Below, piece by piece: positions 1-7,135 of a stretch of DNA of 12,409 nt. Made by a program: the position numbers and the translations under genes. Numbering within the stretch: the stretch's first letter is position 1; each line of letters starts with the position of its first letter. This DNA comes from JBNKDD01 sp050288085 (GTDB lineage Bacteria; Chloroflexota; Anaerolineae; Aggregatilineales; UBA3940), in contig JBNKDD010000166.1 in the NCBI GenBank assembly GCA_050288085.1, positions 1-12,409 on the forward strand, read 5' to 3'. Under the pieces are notes generated by a model that was given only the letters and a program-made list of their open reading frames with translations, did not search any database and was not told the origin of the DNA.

Positions 1-292
1 TAAACAAAAACTTATCCAATACAGCCTGTGGGAAAGGTACATCCACAACCTGTGGGAGGTAAGTAGGGGAAACCGTTGGGCTCAGGAAGATGGTTGGCTC
101 CGGTGTATTTGTAGATGTGGGTGTCTGAGATGCTTCCGGCGTGAAAGTAGGCTGTGGCTCCGGTGTCGAAACCGGTGTTCCGACCGGCTCATCATTTTCA
201 ATAGTACTACCTGAACAGCCTGCCGCCAGAAACAAAATTGAGCTAATCACTACTATTGGCAAAGATCGCCTGATACGTTTTGAATTTAACAT
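1..292 (-). CDS. Lipoprotein of unknown function, 5' part (truncated by window edge)
   Basis: An open frame of 97 codons starts at the ATG at 292 and runs off the left edge without a stop. The product has a classic lipoprotein signal: basic N-terminus (K5, R6, R8, R9), a hydrophobic stretch at about residues 11-24, and the lipobox LAAGC with the lipidated Cys at residue 26. Residues about 30-80 form a Pro/Thr/Ser-rich spacer with repeated TPEP-like units, as in secreted lipoproteins whose folded domain is held away from the membrane. The start of the following part (QVVDVPFPQAVLDKF) matches no family I recognise. A GGGGG run about 6 nt before the ATG can serve as a ribosome binding site. It is divergent from the ABC operon, with a 127-bp shared upstream region. 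Function is unknown; the signal peptide is seen directly, so membrane anchoring is likely. Confidence 0.7.
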   Translation of the reverse strand, partial: MLNSKRIRRSLPIVVISSILFLAAGCSGSTIENDEPVGTPVSTPEPQPTFTPEASQTPTSTNTPEPTIFLSPTVSPTYLPQVVDVPFPQAVLDKFLF

Positions 293-407
293 GTGCTGCC
301 CCCAATAGCCCTGTTTATTTGCAATCACTCCAGCATCATAATCGTAGACAGTTTCAGCTGTCAAACCCTCCACTAGTACACCAATGTTTTATGATGATGA
401 TTGTATT

Positions 408-414
408 AAGGAGG
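408..414 (+). promoter_or_regulatory. Strong Shine-Dalgarno site of the ABC ATPase gene
   Basis: AAGGAGG lies 5 nt before the ATG at 420 and fixes the start of the ABC ATPase. The rest of the 293-407 interval is the divergent promoter region; I see no pair of -35/-10 boxes there that I would defend. Confidence 0.7.
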
Positions 415-419
415 GATAA

Positions 420-1403
420 ATGTCCGAATCTCAAATTGTTGTGGAAAACTTATCGAAGACCTATCGCGTCCCGGAGCGCGAACCGGGTTTAAAGGCATCA
501 CTAAAGAATCTCGTCCGTAAAACCACCCGTGATGTTCCGGCAGTCCGGGCGATCAATTTCACGATCAGGGCGGGGGAAGTGGTTGGTTTCATCGGGCCAA
601 ACGGAGCCGGTAAAACCACCACCCTCAAAATGCTGGCCGGACTGCTCCACCCTACCAGCGGATCGGTGAGCGTGGTGGGGCAGACTCCCTGGGAGCGCAA
701 GCCCGCTTATCTGCGCCAGATCGCGATGGTGCTGGGTAACAAAAGCCAGTTGATGTGGGACATCCCGGCGATGGATACCTTCCGGGTGCTGGGGGAAATC
801 TACTATGTTCCAGCGGCTGACCTGAAAGCCACCGTCGATGAGTTAAGTACGCTGCTTGATATGGGCGATCTGCTCACCCGACCGGTACGCAACCTGTCCC
901 TGGGCGAACGGATGAAGTGTGAACTGGTCGCATCGCTGATCCATCACCCGGCGGTATTGTTTCTCGATGAGCCAACGCTGGGCCTGGACGTATCGATGCA
1001 GCGGCGGCTGCGAACCTTTATCGCCGAGTACAACCGGCGCAATGGGGCAACGATCATCCTGACCAGCCATTACATGGCGGACGTGATCGAACTGTGTGAG
1101 CGGGTGATCCTGATCCATCACGGGGAACTGCTGTACGATGGTCCGCTGGCCGAACTCGGTGCGCGGCTGGCCCCGTTCAAGCTGATCAAGCTGACTCTCA
1201 ACCGGCCTCTTAATGGCAATCTGCCCGATGGAGTGCACGTCGTTTCACAGGCAAACAGCAGCCTGACGCTGCGGGTTGATCGCGGGAAAACGTCGGCCAT
1301 CACTGCCGAATTGTTGAGCCAACTGCCGGTGGTCGATCTATCGATCGAAAACCCGCCGCTCGAAGCAGTGATCGATCAGATTTACCAGGAGGGCAACTTA
1401 TGA
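420..1403 (+). CDS. ABC-2 type exporter, ATP-binding protein (COG4586-like)
   Basis: Cytoplasmic ATPase subunit that powers export by the two permeases encoded immediately downstream. The 327 residues show the full nucleotide-binding domain: Walker A GPNGAGKTT at 59-67, Q-loop around Q110, signature LSLGERMKCEL at 159-169, Walker B VLFLDEPT at 179-186, D-loop around 188-190 and switch His H217 in TSH. A roughly 80-residue C-terminal extension (about 245-327) follows the ATPase domain, as in DrrA/COG4586-type exporters. The LSLGERMKCELVASLIH form of the signature and the GNKSQLMWDIP segment are characteristic of the uncharacterized COG4586 group, which travels with COG4587 and COG3694 permeases, as here. 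The start is supported by AAGGAGG. The stop overlaps the next ATG (ATGA), indicating translational coupling. Substrate is unknown; all catalytic motifs are intact. Confidence 0.92.
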   Translation: MSESQIVVENLSKTYRVPEREPGLKASLKNLVRKTTRDVPAVRAINFTIRAGEVVGFIGPNGAGKTTTLKMLAGLLHPTSGSVSVVGQTPWERKPAYLRQIAMVLGNKSQLMWDIPAMDTFRVLGEIYYVPAADLKATVDELSTLLDMGDLLTRPVRNLSLGERMKCELVASLIHHPAVLFLDEPTLGLDVSMQRRLRTFIAEYNRRNGATIILTSHYMADVIELCERVILIHHGELLYDGPLAELGARLAPFKLIKLTLNRPLNGNLPDGVHVVSQANSSLTLRVDRGKTSAITAELLSQLPVVDLSIENPPLEAVIDQIYQEGNL

Positions 1404-2191
1404 ATCCGAGAGGCGGTTGGGCGTTGATCCAACAGACCTGGTTATCCTGGATGCAGCACCGGAGTTTCTTTTTCTTGCTGGCGTTCGGCTGGATGGTTCC
1501 GCCGCTGATCTACCTGTTCGTGTGGTCAACGGCTGCCGGAGGGGGCACGGTTGGCGGGCTGACGCGGGGCGAGTTCGTGGCGTACTACCTGGTGCTAATC
1601 GTCGTCAACCAGATCACCTATGCCCAAACTAACTGGACGGTCGGCGATCTGATCCGGGATGGCAGTATGAGCCGGCTGCTGCTCTACCCGATGTCGCCGG
1701 TCTATAACACGCTGTCTACCGAGTTGGCCGGGAAGGTCGTCTATATGATCTTTGTGATCCCGATCACGGCTGTCTTAGCCGTGATCCTCCGCCCGGAACT
1801 TCACACCAACCTGCATCAGGTGATCTTGTTCTGTGTGGCGCTGGGATTGGCGTGGCTGCTCCGATTCCTGTGGGGGTACTGGCTAGCGCTGCTGGCTTTC
1901 TGGATCACGCGGGCCGATTCGCTGTTGGCGCTGCAAGATGCGCTGATCTTTCTGCTGGCCGGTCAGGTCGCCCCGGTTAATTTGCTGCCGGGTGTGCTGC
2001 GGCAGGCGGCGGTCTGGCTGCCGTTCCGCTATATGGTCGGATTCCCGGTCGAAGTGCTGACCGGTCAGGCGGTGGGCGCTGATCTCGCCCTCGGATTTGC
2101 GATGCAGATTGGCTGGCTGCTGGTCGCTTTGACGTTGTATCTCGTGTTGTGGCGGCAGGGTGTTCGTCAGTACACGGCGGTTGGAGGGTAA
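1400..2191 (+). CDS. ABC-2 type exporter, permease 1 (COG4587-like)
   Basis: Integral membrane subunit of 263 residues. Hydrophobic segments are visible at about 23-43, 58-76, 112-130, 140-169, 180-197 and 230-252, giving the six-helix plan of ABC-2 permeases. A charged stretch between the second and third helices (DLIRDGSMSRLLLYPMSP, about 83-100) resembles the cytoplasmic coupling region of this family. The WLPFRYMVGFPVEVLTG segment near 206-222 is the conserved family motif before the last helix. The ATG overlaps the ATPase stop in an ATGA arrangement and has AGGAGGG 6 nt upstream. It very likely pairs as a heterodimer with the permease downstream and is driven by the ATPase upstream. Substrate cannot be read from the sequence. 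Confidence 0.85.
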   Translation: MNPRGGWALIQQTWLSWMQHRSFFFLLAFGWMVPPLIYLFVWSTAAGGGTVGGLTRGEFVAYYLVLIVVNQITYAQTNWTVGDLIRDGSMSRLLLYPMSPVYNTLSTELAGKVVYMIFVIPITAVLAVILRPELHTNLHQVILFCVALGLAWLLRFLWGYWLALLAFWITRADSLLALQDALIFLLAGQVAPVNLLPGVLRQAAVWLPFRYMVGFPVEVLTGQAVGADLALGFAMQIGWLLVALTLYLVLWRQGVRQYTAVGG

Positions 2192-2192
2192 G

Positions 2193-2987
2193 ATGGCGCA
2201 TTATTTACGGGTTGTCCGCACCTTTTTTAAGGCATCCGTCCAGCAGGATGTGGCCTATAACGCCAACTTCCTGATCGGACTGCTGCATTCTTTGCTTAAC
2301 TTCGGCACGGGCGTGCTGGGTGTGTGGATATTGTTCGATCAGGTAGAGACTATTCGCGGGTGGTCGTTCGCTTCAACGCTGGCCGTGTTGGGAAGCTATC
2401 TGACTCTCGGTGCACTGCGTGACCTGTTCATCAGTCCCAGCCTCGATTCCCTGACCGGGATGGACGGCGAGGTCTGGATGGGTACGTTTGACTATACACT
2501 GCTGCGCCCGGTCGATATCCAGTTTTTAGCCAGCACCCGCCATTGGCGCTTGTTTACCCTGATCGATCTGCTGCTCGGAACCGGGGTGCTGGTGGTGGCT
2601 GCGATCCAGCTGAGTGGAACGCTGGCTGCCGCTCATCTGATCGGGTTCCTGGTGGCGTTGGGGGCAGGTCTGCTGGCCCTTTACGCTATCCTGCTGGCGT
2701 TCTCCGGGTTGGTGTTCTGGAGTCCGGGGTTTCTGTTTAGCTGGGTATTTAATGGAATCTTCCAGATGGCCCGCTACCCGGTTGGTTTGTATCCTAACAA
2801 GCTGAGGCTGCTCCTCACCTGGATCGTCCCGGTTGGGGTGATGACGACCTTCCCCGCCCAGGCGTTGACCGGCGATCTGCCGCCTGCCTTGCTGGTGGGA
2901 AGTTTTGGCTTTTCGATAGTGTTGGTTATTGGTGCATCGATCCTGTTTCGGACAGGAGTCCGCCGCTACGCCAGCGCATCGAGTTGA
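2193..2987 (+). CDS. ABC-2 type exporter, permease 2 (COG3694-like, ABC2_membrane_6 family)
   Basis: Second membrane subunit, 264 residues. Hydrophobic segments lie at about 26-48, 60-82, 118-138, 146-176, 203-222 and 233-253. The QMARYPVGLYP motif at 191-201, followed by LTWIVPVGVMTTFPAQALTG at 208-227, is the family hallmark of COG3694/PF06182 permeases (knowledge of the family). I chose the ATG at 2193: it sits one base after the stop of permease 1 and has GGAGGG 4 nt upstream. The longer frame from 2160 would overlap the preceding gene and lacks a ribosome site. It is the last gene of the operon; the hairpin at 3048-3070 lies about 60 bp downstream. Probably forms a heterodimeric exporter channel with permease 1; substrate unknown. 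Confidence 0.87.
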   Translation: MAHYLRVVRTFFKASVQQDVAYNANFLIGLLHSLLNFGTGVLGVWILFDQVETIRGWSFASTLAVLGSYLTLGALRDLFISPSLDSLTGMDGEVWMGTFDYTLLRPVDIQFLASTRHWRLFTLIDLLLGTGVLVVAAIQLSGTLAAAHLIGFLVALGAGLLALYAILLAFSGLVFWSPGFLFSWVFNGIFQMARYPVGLYPNKLRLLLTWIVPVGVMTTFPAQALTGDLPPALLVGSFGFSIVLVIGASILFRTGVRRYASASS

Positions 2988-3033
2988 GTTTCCTCTAAAA
3001 GGGTTTCTGGTAAGTTTTGTTATAGGCGTCAAA

Positions 3034-3070
3034 GCCCTCACCCTAAATCCCTCTCCCTCATGGAGAGGGA
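3034..3070. repeat. Dispersed hairpin element, copy 1
   Basis: This 37-bp stretch begins GCCCTCA and ends in the hairpin CCCTCTCC-CTCAT-GGAGAGGG (3049-3069). A flanking T3048-A3070 pair extends the stem to 9 bp. It matches copy 2 at 5554-5591 in the same orientation, with scattered substitutions mostly outside the stem. It sits between the convergent ends of the ABC operon and argH and could act as a bidirectional transcription barrier, but no convincing T-tract follows on either strand. Confidence 0.7.
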
Positions 3071-3144
3071 CTTAAAAACCGGCCTTTCTTGAGTGGGTGG
3101 AGGCGTGATCGGTATTACCATTTATCTTTCCAGAAACGTTCTCA

Positions 3145-3184
3145 GGGGCGACCGGAACCAACAACCGAAGGTTCGTGTCGCCCC
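3145..3184. repeat. Inverted repeat (hairpin) just after argH
   Basis: GGGGCGAC (3145-3152) and GTCGCCCC (3177-3184) are perfect 8-bp arms. An inner GAACC (3155-3159) pairs with GGTTC (3170-3174) after a 2x2 internal loop. On the minus strand the structure begins about 10 nt after the argH stop, where an argH terminator is expected. No T-run follows, so it may be a 3' stabilising hairpin or another small repeat rather than an intrinsic terminator. Confidence 0.5.
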
Positions 3185-3193
3185 ATCAATTCC

Positions 3194-4558
3194 CTATATT
3201 CTGCTGCGGGCCAGGGCGATCTGCTGACGGACAGCGTCGGGGGCCGTCCCGCCGGGGGCTTTCCGGCGTGAGACTGAGTAGTCGAAATCGAAGACGGCGA
3301 AGACATCCTCTTCGAACAGGTCGGACTCGGCCTGGAAAACCTCAAAGGGAAGCTGCGCCAATGGGACATCGCGTTCTTCGGCGGCTCGGACCAATCGACC
3401 GATGACACCATGAGCCTCCCGGAAAGGCATCCCCCGGTCAACCAGATAATCGGCGAGGTCAGTTGCCAGCATCCCGTCATCTAATGCATTTCGCATGGCT
3501 TCTGGATTGGGCGTCAGGGTGCGGATCACGCCGGTCACAACCGGCAGCATAACAAACAGGGTATCCGCCGTATCGAAAAGCGGCTCTTTATCTTCCTGCA
3601 TGTCCTTGTTGTAGGTTGAGGGCAGGCCCTTCAGGACAGCCAGGAAGCCGGTCAGGTTGCCGATCAGACGGCCACTTTTGCCCCGCGCCAGCTCCATCGA
3701 GTCGGGGTTGCGCTTCTGCGGCATGATGCTGGAACCGGTCGTATAGGCTTCCCCCAGGGAGACAAAACGATAACCGGCGCTGGAGTAGATAACGAGGTCT
3801 TCGGCCAGGCGGCTGATATGGTTGCCGATCAGGGCGGCGGCGAAAAGGAATTCGGCCTGATGATCGCGGTCGCTGACGGCGTCCAGGCTGTTCGGGCTGA
3901 TGGCCTCCATGCCCAGGTCGGCGGCAATCTGCGCCCTATCAATGGTAAAGGGGTTCCCGGCCAGCGGTCCGGATCCTAAAGGCGAAACGGCGGTACGCTT
4001 CCGGCAATCGGCTAATCGGGCCTGATCCCGGTCAAACATCCAGAAGTAGCTCATCAACCAATGGCTGAACAAGATCGGCTGGGCGGGTTGGAGGTGGGTG
4101 TAACCCGGCAGCACCAGGCCCAGATGTTTCTCGGCCTGATCGACCAGGGCCAACTGTAAAGCGGACAGTTCAGCCTGTACTCCGTCAATGACCTCCATCA
4201 GCCACAAACGGACATCGACAGCGACCTGATCGTTACGGCTGCGCCCGGTATGGAGCTTACCACCAACCGGGCCGATCAACTCGGTCAGGCGGCGCTCGAC
4301 AGCGGTGTGGATATCCTCATCGCCGGGAAGCGGCTCGAATCGCCCTTCATCGAATTCGGCCTGAACCTGCTTCAGCCCGTCAATGATGGTGTCGCGCTCT
4401 GATTCGGTCAGCAGACCGGCCTGCTGGATGGCCTGGGCATAGGCAATGCTGCCCTTGATATCCGCCGCATATAAGCGGCGGTCAAAACCAAAGCTGTCAT
4501 GAAAACGCCGCATTAACTCATCAACCGGCCCATCAAATCGACCGCCCCATAACATCAC
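3194..4558 (-). CDS. argH: Argininosuccinate lyase
   Basis: Last step of arginine synthesis: splits argininosuccinate into arginine and fumarate in the cytoplasm as a homotetramer. The 454-residue length is normal for the family. Visible motifs are the N-terminal WGGRF (4-8), HTGRSRNDQVAVDVRLW (103-119), GYTHLQPAQP (152-161) with the conserved His155, and the fumarase/lyase signature TGSSIMPQKRNPD (274-286) carrying the catalytic Ser loop. The first codons read GTG ATG. AGGGAG lies about 9 nt before the GTG at 4558 and 12 nt before the ATG at 4555, so GTG is slightly favoured; the difference is one residue. It follows the methyltransferase on the minus strand with a 94-bp gap that contains a perfect palindrome. 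It is convergent with the ABC operon. No defects seen. Confidence 0.97.
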   Translation of the reverse strand: MMLWGGRFDGPVDELMRRFHDSFGFDRRLYAADIKGSIAYAQAIQQAGLLTESERDTIIDGLKQVQAEFDEGRFEPLPGDEDIHTAVERRLTELIGPVGGKLHTGRSRNDQVAVDVRLWLMEVIDGVQAELSALQLALVDQAEKHLGLVLPGYTHLQPAQPILFSHWLMSYFWMFDRDQARLADCRKRTAVSPLGSGPLAGNPFTIDRAQIAADLGMEAISPNSLDAVSDRDHQAEFLFAAALIGNHISRLAEDLVIYSSAGYRFVSLGEAYTTGSSIMPQKRNPDSMELARGKSGRLIGNLTGFLAVLKGLPSTYNKDMQEDKEPLFDTADTLFVMLPVVTGVIRTLTPNPEAMRNALDDGMLATDLADYLVDRGMPFREAHGVIGRLVRAAEERDVPLAQLPFEVFQAESDLFEEDVFAVFDFDYSVSRRKAPGGTAPDAVRQQIALARSRI

Positions 4559-4608
4559 GTGGTTTTTCTCCCTGTTGTGTCTATCAAGTTCAGATATTAT
4601 CTATATGA

Positions 4609-4628
4609 GGGCGCAGCATGCTGCGCCC
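4609..4628. repeat. Perfect 20-bp palindrome between methyltransferase and argH
   Basis: GGGCGCAGCATGCTGCGCCC is a perfect palindrome: arms GGGCGCAGCA (4609-4618) and TGCTGCGCCC (4619-4628). It lies between the methyltransferase stop (4653) and the argH start (4558). No T-tract follows on either strand, so it is not a plain intrinsic terminator. It looks like a short dispersed repeat; an RNA-processing or protein-binding site is possible. Only one copy is in this window. Confidence 0.6.
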
Positions 4629-4652
4629 CTACATGGGATTATTTGCTCGCGT

Positions 4653-5411
4653 TTATGTTGCAACAACCGGATCGCAGACATAGGCTGTCAGAACGCGGTG
4701 GTAACAGCGGTGTGCTGACCGTATCCGCAGACCAGCACGTCCCAACTGCGCGTCAAAGTCTCTCAATGCGAATTCGCGAAAGTACAGTGATTCATCCAAT
4801 ACCTGACCGATGATGGCGTATAGGTGTCGGCTTAACCACCACTTCGGCGGGCGCGGTTCCAGGATTACGACCCGCTTGCGGGCCACCCGTTGGAACTCAC
4901 GCAGGGCATAAAGCTGAATATCAAACGGCATGCTATGTAAAGCCAGCGAGATGGTAACGACATCAAAAGCACCATCTTTGAAAGGCAGCCGTGAGGCATC
5001 CCCGGCACACCAGTTAATCCGACCTTCCTGGTTGGCTCCATTTGCTAAATGGGCGCGGTTATGGACCAGGTCAATCCCGACAACCGGATGGCCTTTCCGG
5101 GCAAAGGCCGATGCCTGATGACCCTGGCCGGTAGCTACATCGAGCACCGAATCGCCGGATTCCAGGTCGGCCCATTCGATCATCAAGGAACGAACATCGT
5201 GATAAGCGTCGCCATAAAATTCAACGTGGGGATGGGTGGTATCCCCTGCATAAAATTGGTTGAGATAGTCATCGTAACCGGCATCTCCTTTTCGATGATG
5301 CCGGAATTTAAGCAGGACGGTGTTCAATACCAGCCACCAAAAACGAGGCAGCAGCAGTGGAATAGGGGTGCCTGCACCTGATTTCCGATCAGGTAACGTG
5401 TTGTGATGCAT
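4653..5411 (-). CDS. Class I SAM-dependent methyltransferase (Methyltransf_11-like), target unknown
   Basis: A 252-residue protein with a Rossmann-type methyltransferase core. Motif I is VLDVATGQGHQ at 89-99 (SAM binding). The acidic ribose-contacting residue is D114 in VVGIDL. GDASRLPF at 137-144 contacts the adenine ring, and motif IV is FDVVTISLALHSM at 149-161. The first ~85 residues hold a hydrophobic patch (LLLPRFWWLVLNTVLLKF, about 19-36), so peripheral membrane association is possible. The C-terminal part (about 190-252) is not recognisable to me. The GHQASAFARKGHPVVGIDL pattern is of the UbiE/Methyltransf_11 kind, which includes small-molecule and lipid methyltransferases, so the substrate cannot be assigned. 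The ATG at 5411 has TAGGAG about 10 nt upstream. It lies between argG and argH on the same strand; no role in arginine synthesis is known for such an enzyme. Confidence 0.85.
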   Translation of the reverse strand: MHHNTLPDRKSGAGTPIPLLLPRFWWLVLNTVLLKFRHHRKGDAGYDDYLNQFYAGDTTHPHVEFYGDAYHDVRSLMIEWADLESGDSVLDVATGQGHQASAFARKGHPVVGIDLVHNRAHLANGANQEGRINWCAGDASRLPFKDGAFDVVTISLALHSMPFDIQLYALREFQRVARKRVVILEPRPPKWWLSRHLYAIIGQVLDESLYFREFALRDFDAQLGRAGLRIRSAHRCYHRVLTAYVCDPVVAT

Positions 5412-5711
5412 TGCAACAATGCTCCTATTAAACTAAAACCTCCTATCGTGCGTGTTTATGGTATTGAACCCTCCAAAAAACCATTCCCAACCCGGCGAGG
5501 CTATGAGGAAATAGACAACGATGTTTAAGAAATAATTTGGCAATCCCCGTATAGCCCTCATCCCCAACCCCCTCTCCCTGATGGAGAGGGGAGTCAAGAG
5601 CGAGGATGACTACCGATCTAAATTCTTAAAGCTGATAAGCTATTTCCTGTGCAGTTGGGCCATTCAAATTATTGGTCTGGGCCAACTTAACCCACCGGGT
5701 TGATTCTATCG
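5412..5711. other. 300-bp gene-free interval between argG and the methyltransferase
   Basis: I see no reading frame with coding character on either strand. The interval holds dispersed hairpin copy 2 (5554-5591) and a TAGGAG ribosome site for the methyltransferase at its left end. On the minus strand, AACCC-GGT-GGGTT (about 5691-5703) follows closely after the argG stop but lacks a T-tract. The methyltransferase therefore probably has its own promoter or depends on read-through from argG; I cannot identify a promoter with confidence. Confidence 0.5.
5554..5591. repeat. Dispersed hairpin element, copy 2
   Basis: This is a 38-bp counterpart of the element at 3034-3070, in the same orientation. 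It begins GCCCTCA and ends in CCCTCTCC-CTGAT-GGAGAGGG (5570-5590), closed by C5569-G5591. The closing pair is C-G here and T-A in copy 1, a compensatory change that preserves the stem. The sequence CCCTCACCCC..CCTCTCCC is of a kind common between genes in several bacterial phyla (general knowledge). Confidence 0.75.
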
Positions 5712-6977
5712 TCAGTCTCGCTTGAAGATTGAGTAATCGGGCGCGCGGAAGCGGCTCTTGCCGGTCCCGGCGATGCTCAACATGGCGTCAACCTTCAGGG
5801 GCAGACCCCAGAGATTGATGAAACCTTTGGCGTCGCGCTGGTCGTAAACGTCCATCTGACCGAAGGAAGCATAATCTTCACGATACAGGCTGTAAGGTGA
5901 TTTGCGACCCTGGATAATAACGTTGCCCTTGTATAGTTTTAACATCACATGGCCGGTAACGTGACGCTGAGTAACCAGCATAAACCCGTCCAGTGCTTCA
6001 CGCAGGGATGAGAACCACTTGCCATCGTAAACCAACTCGGCGTAACGCAAGCCCAACACCTGCTTATAGTGCAGGGTGTCCTTATCGAGGCAGATACTCT
6101 CAAGTTCCTGATGGGCTGCATAGAGCAGGGTTCCGCCGGGGGTCTCGTAGACACCGTGTGACTTCATGCCGACCAGCCGATTCTCAACCAGGTCAACCCG
6201 GCCAATGGCATGTTTGGCACCGATCTCATTGAGCACGCACATCAGGTCAACCGGGCCCATGCGCTCACCGTTAACACCGATAGGGATGCCGCTCTCGAAT
6301 TCAATCTCGACCGATTCCGGCTCGTCAGGGGCGTTTTCGGGGCTGCAAGAGAGGATGTACATATCCTCTTCCGGTTCCAGCCAGGGGTCCTCAAGCGGGC
6401 CACCCTCGTGGCTCATGTGCCAGAAGTTGCTGTCACGGCTGTAAATTTTCTTCTCGGTCTGCTCAACTGGTATGTTATGCTTGCGGGCATACTCTAATGC
6501 ATCTTCACGGCTGCGGATATCCCATTCCCGCCAGGGGGCGATGATCTTCAGGGTGGGGTTGAGGGCCATTGCGGTCAGTTCAAAACGCACCTGGTCGTTA
6601 CCCTTGCCGGTTGCGCCGTGAGCCAGGGCATCGGCACCTTCGGCCTCGGCGATCTCGACCTGCCGCTTGGCGATCAGAGGACGGGCAAAGGATGTACCCA
6701 GCAGGTACTTGTTCTCATAGACTGCGCTTGCCTGCATGGTGGGGAAAACGTATTCGGTCAGGAATTCCTCGCGCAGGTCCTCGATGTAAATCTTGCTTGC
6801 GCCGCTTTTGATAGCTTTTTCCTCAAGGCCATCTAACTCCTCGCCCTGGCCGACATCAGCCGTAAAGCAGATCACTTCACAGTCATAATTCTCGATCAGC
6901 CAGGGGACGATCACCGATGTATCCAATCCACCGGAATAAGCCAGAACAACTTTTTTGACTCCCTTTTCTTCAGCCAT
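5712..6977 (-). CDS. argG: Argininosuccinate synthase
   Basis: Condenses citrulline and aspartate, with ATP going to AMP and PPi, to give argininosuccinate; cytoplasmic homotetramer. With the start used here the protein has 421 residues. The N-type ATP pyrophosphatase loop AYSGGLDTS is at 13-21, YLLGTSFARPLIAK at 91-104 and GATGKGNDQVRFE at 121-133 (the citrulline/aspartate-binding region). Downstream come RDSNFWHMSHEGGPLEDPW and PYSLYREDYASF, all typical of the roughly 400-residue ArgG type. I chose the ATG at 6977 because GGAG lies 6 nt upstream; the in-frame ATG at 6989 has no ribosome site and its G is the first base of that GGAG. The gene begins 158 bp after the intrinsic terminator that follows argJ, so it is probably transcribed from its own promoter. 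ArgH is encoded further downstream, after the methyltransferase. Confidence 0.97.
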   Translation of the reverse strand: MAEEKGVKKVVLAYSGGLDTSVIVPWLIENYDCEVICFTADVGQGEELDGLEEKAIKSGASKIYIEDLREEFLTEYVFPTMQASAVYENKYLLGTSFARPLIAKRQVEIAEAEGADALAHGATGKGNDQVRFELTAMALNPTLKIIAPWREWDIRSREDALEYARKHNIPVEQTEKKIYSRDSNFWHMSHEGGPLEDPWLEPEEDMYILSCSPENAPDEPESVEIEFESGIPIGVNGERMGPVDLMCVLNEIGAKHAIGRVDLVENRLVGMKSHGVYETPGGTLLYAAHQELESICLDKDTLHYKQVLGLRYAELVYDGKWFSSLREALDGFMLVTQRHVTGHVMLKLYKGNVIIQGRKSPYSLYREDYASFGQMDVYDQRDAKGFINLWGLPLKVDAMLSIAGTGKSRFRAPDYSIFKRD

Positions 6978-7004
6978 TTCTCTCTCCATTGATTATGTTT
7001 GGGG

Positions 7005-7010
7005 CTTATA
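7005..7010 (-). promoter_or_regulatory. Possible -10 element for argG
   Basis: TATAAG on the minus strand (5 of 6 consensus positions) is preceded directly by TG and lies about 28 nt before the argG ATG. No good -35 hexamer sits at the right spacing. A promoter somewhere between the argJ terminator and argG is expected from the layout, but this exact box is a weak call. Confidence 0.3.
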
Positions 7011-7059
7011 CATTACCCCCCAATCCTCGCCCGCTCTATGAGCGCCTCGCTCGGATTCT

Positions 7060-7079
7060 GCCCCCCTTACAAGGGGGGC
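7060..7079. repeat. C-rich inverted repeat upstream of argG
   Basis: GCCCCCCTT-AC-AAGGGGGGC: 9-bp perfect arms around a 2-base centre. It lies in the 158-bp spacer between the argJ terminator and argG. No T-run follows on either strand. It resembles small dispersed palindromes seen between bacterial genes; in RNA it would form a very stable hairpin in the argG leader if transcription starts upstream of it. Confidence 0.5.
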
Positions 7080-7135
7080 GGATGATGCAAACACCAAAGG
7101 TGGAGCATCACGGAAGGTGTAGTAAATCCTATCGT

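Noticed and set aside
2526..3041. 171-codon minus-strand frame across the end of permease 2
   Set aside because: Antisense to a clear membrane protein gene; Gln/Pro/Arg-rich low-quality composition typical of a shadow frame.
3034..5591. CRISPR array from the repeated CCCTCTCC element
   Set aside because: Only two copies about 2.5 kb apart, with no regular spacers and no cas genes.
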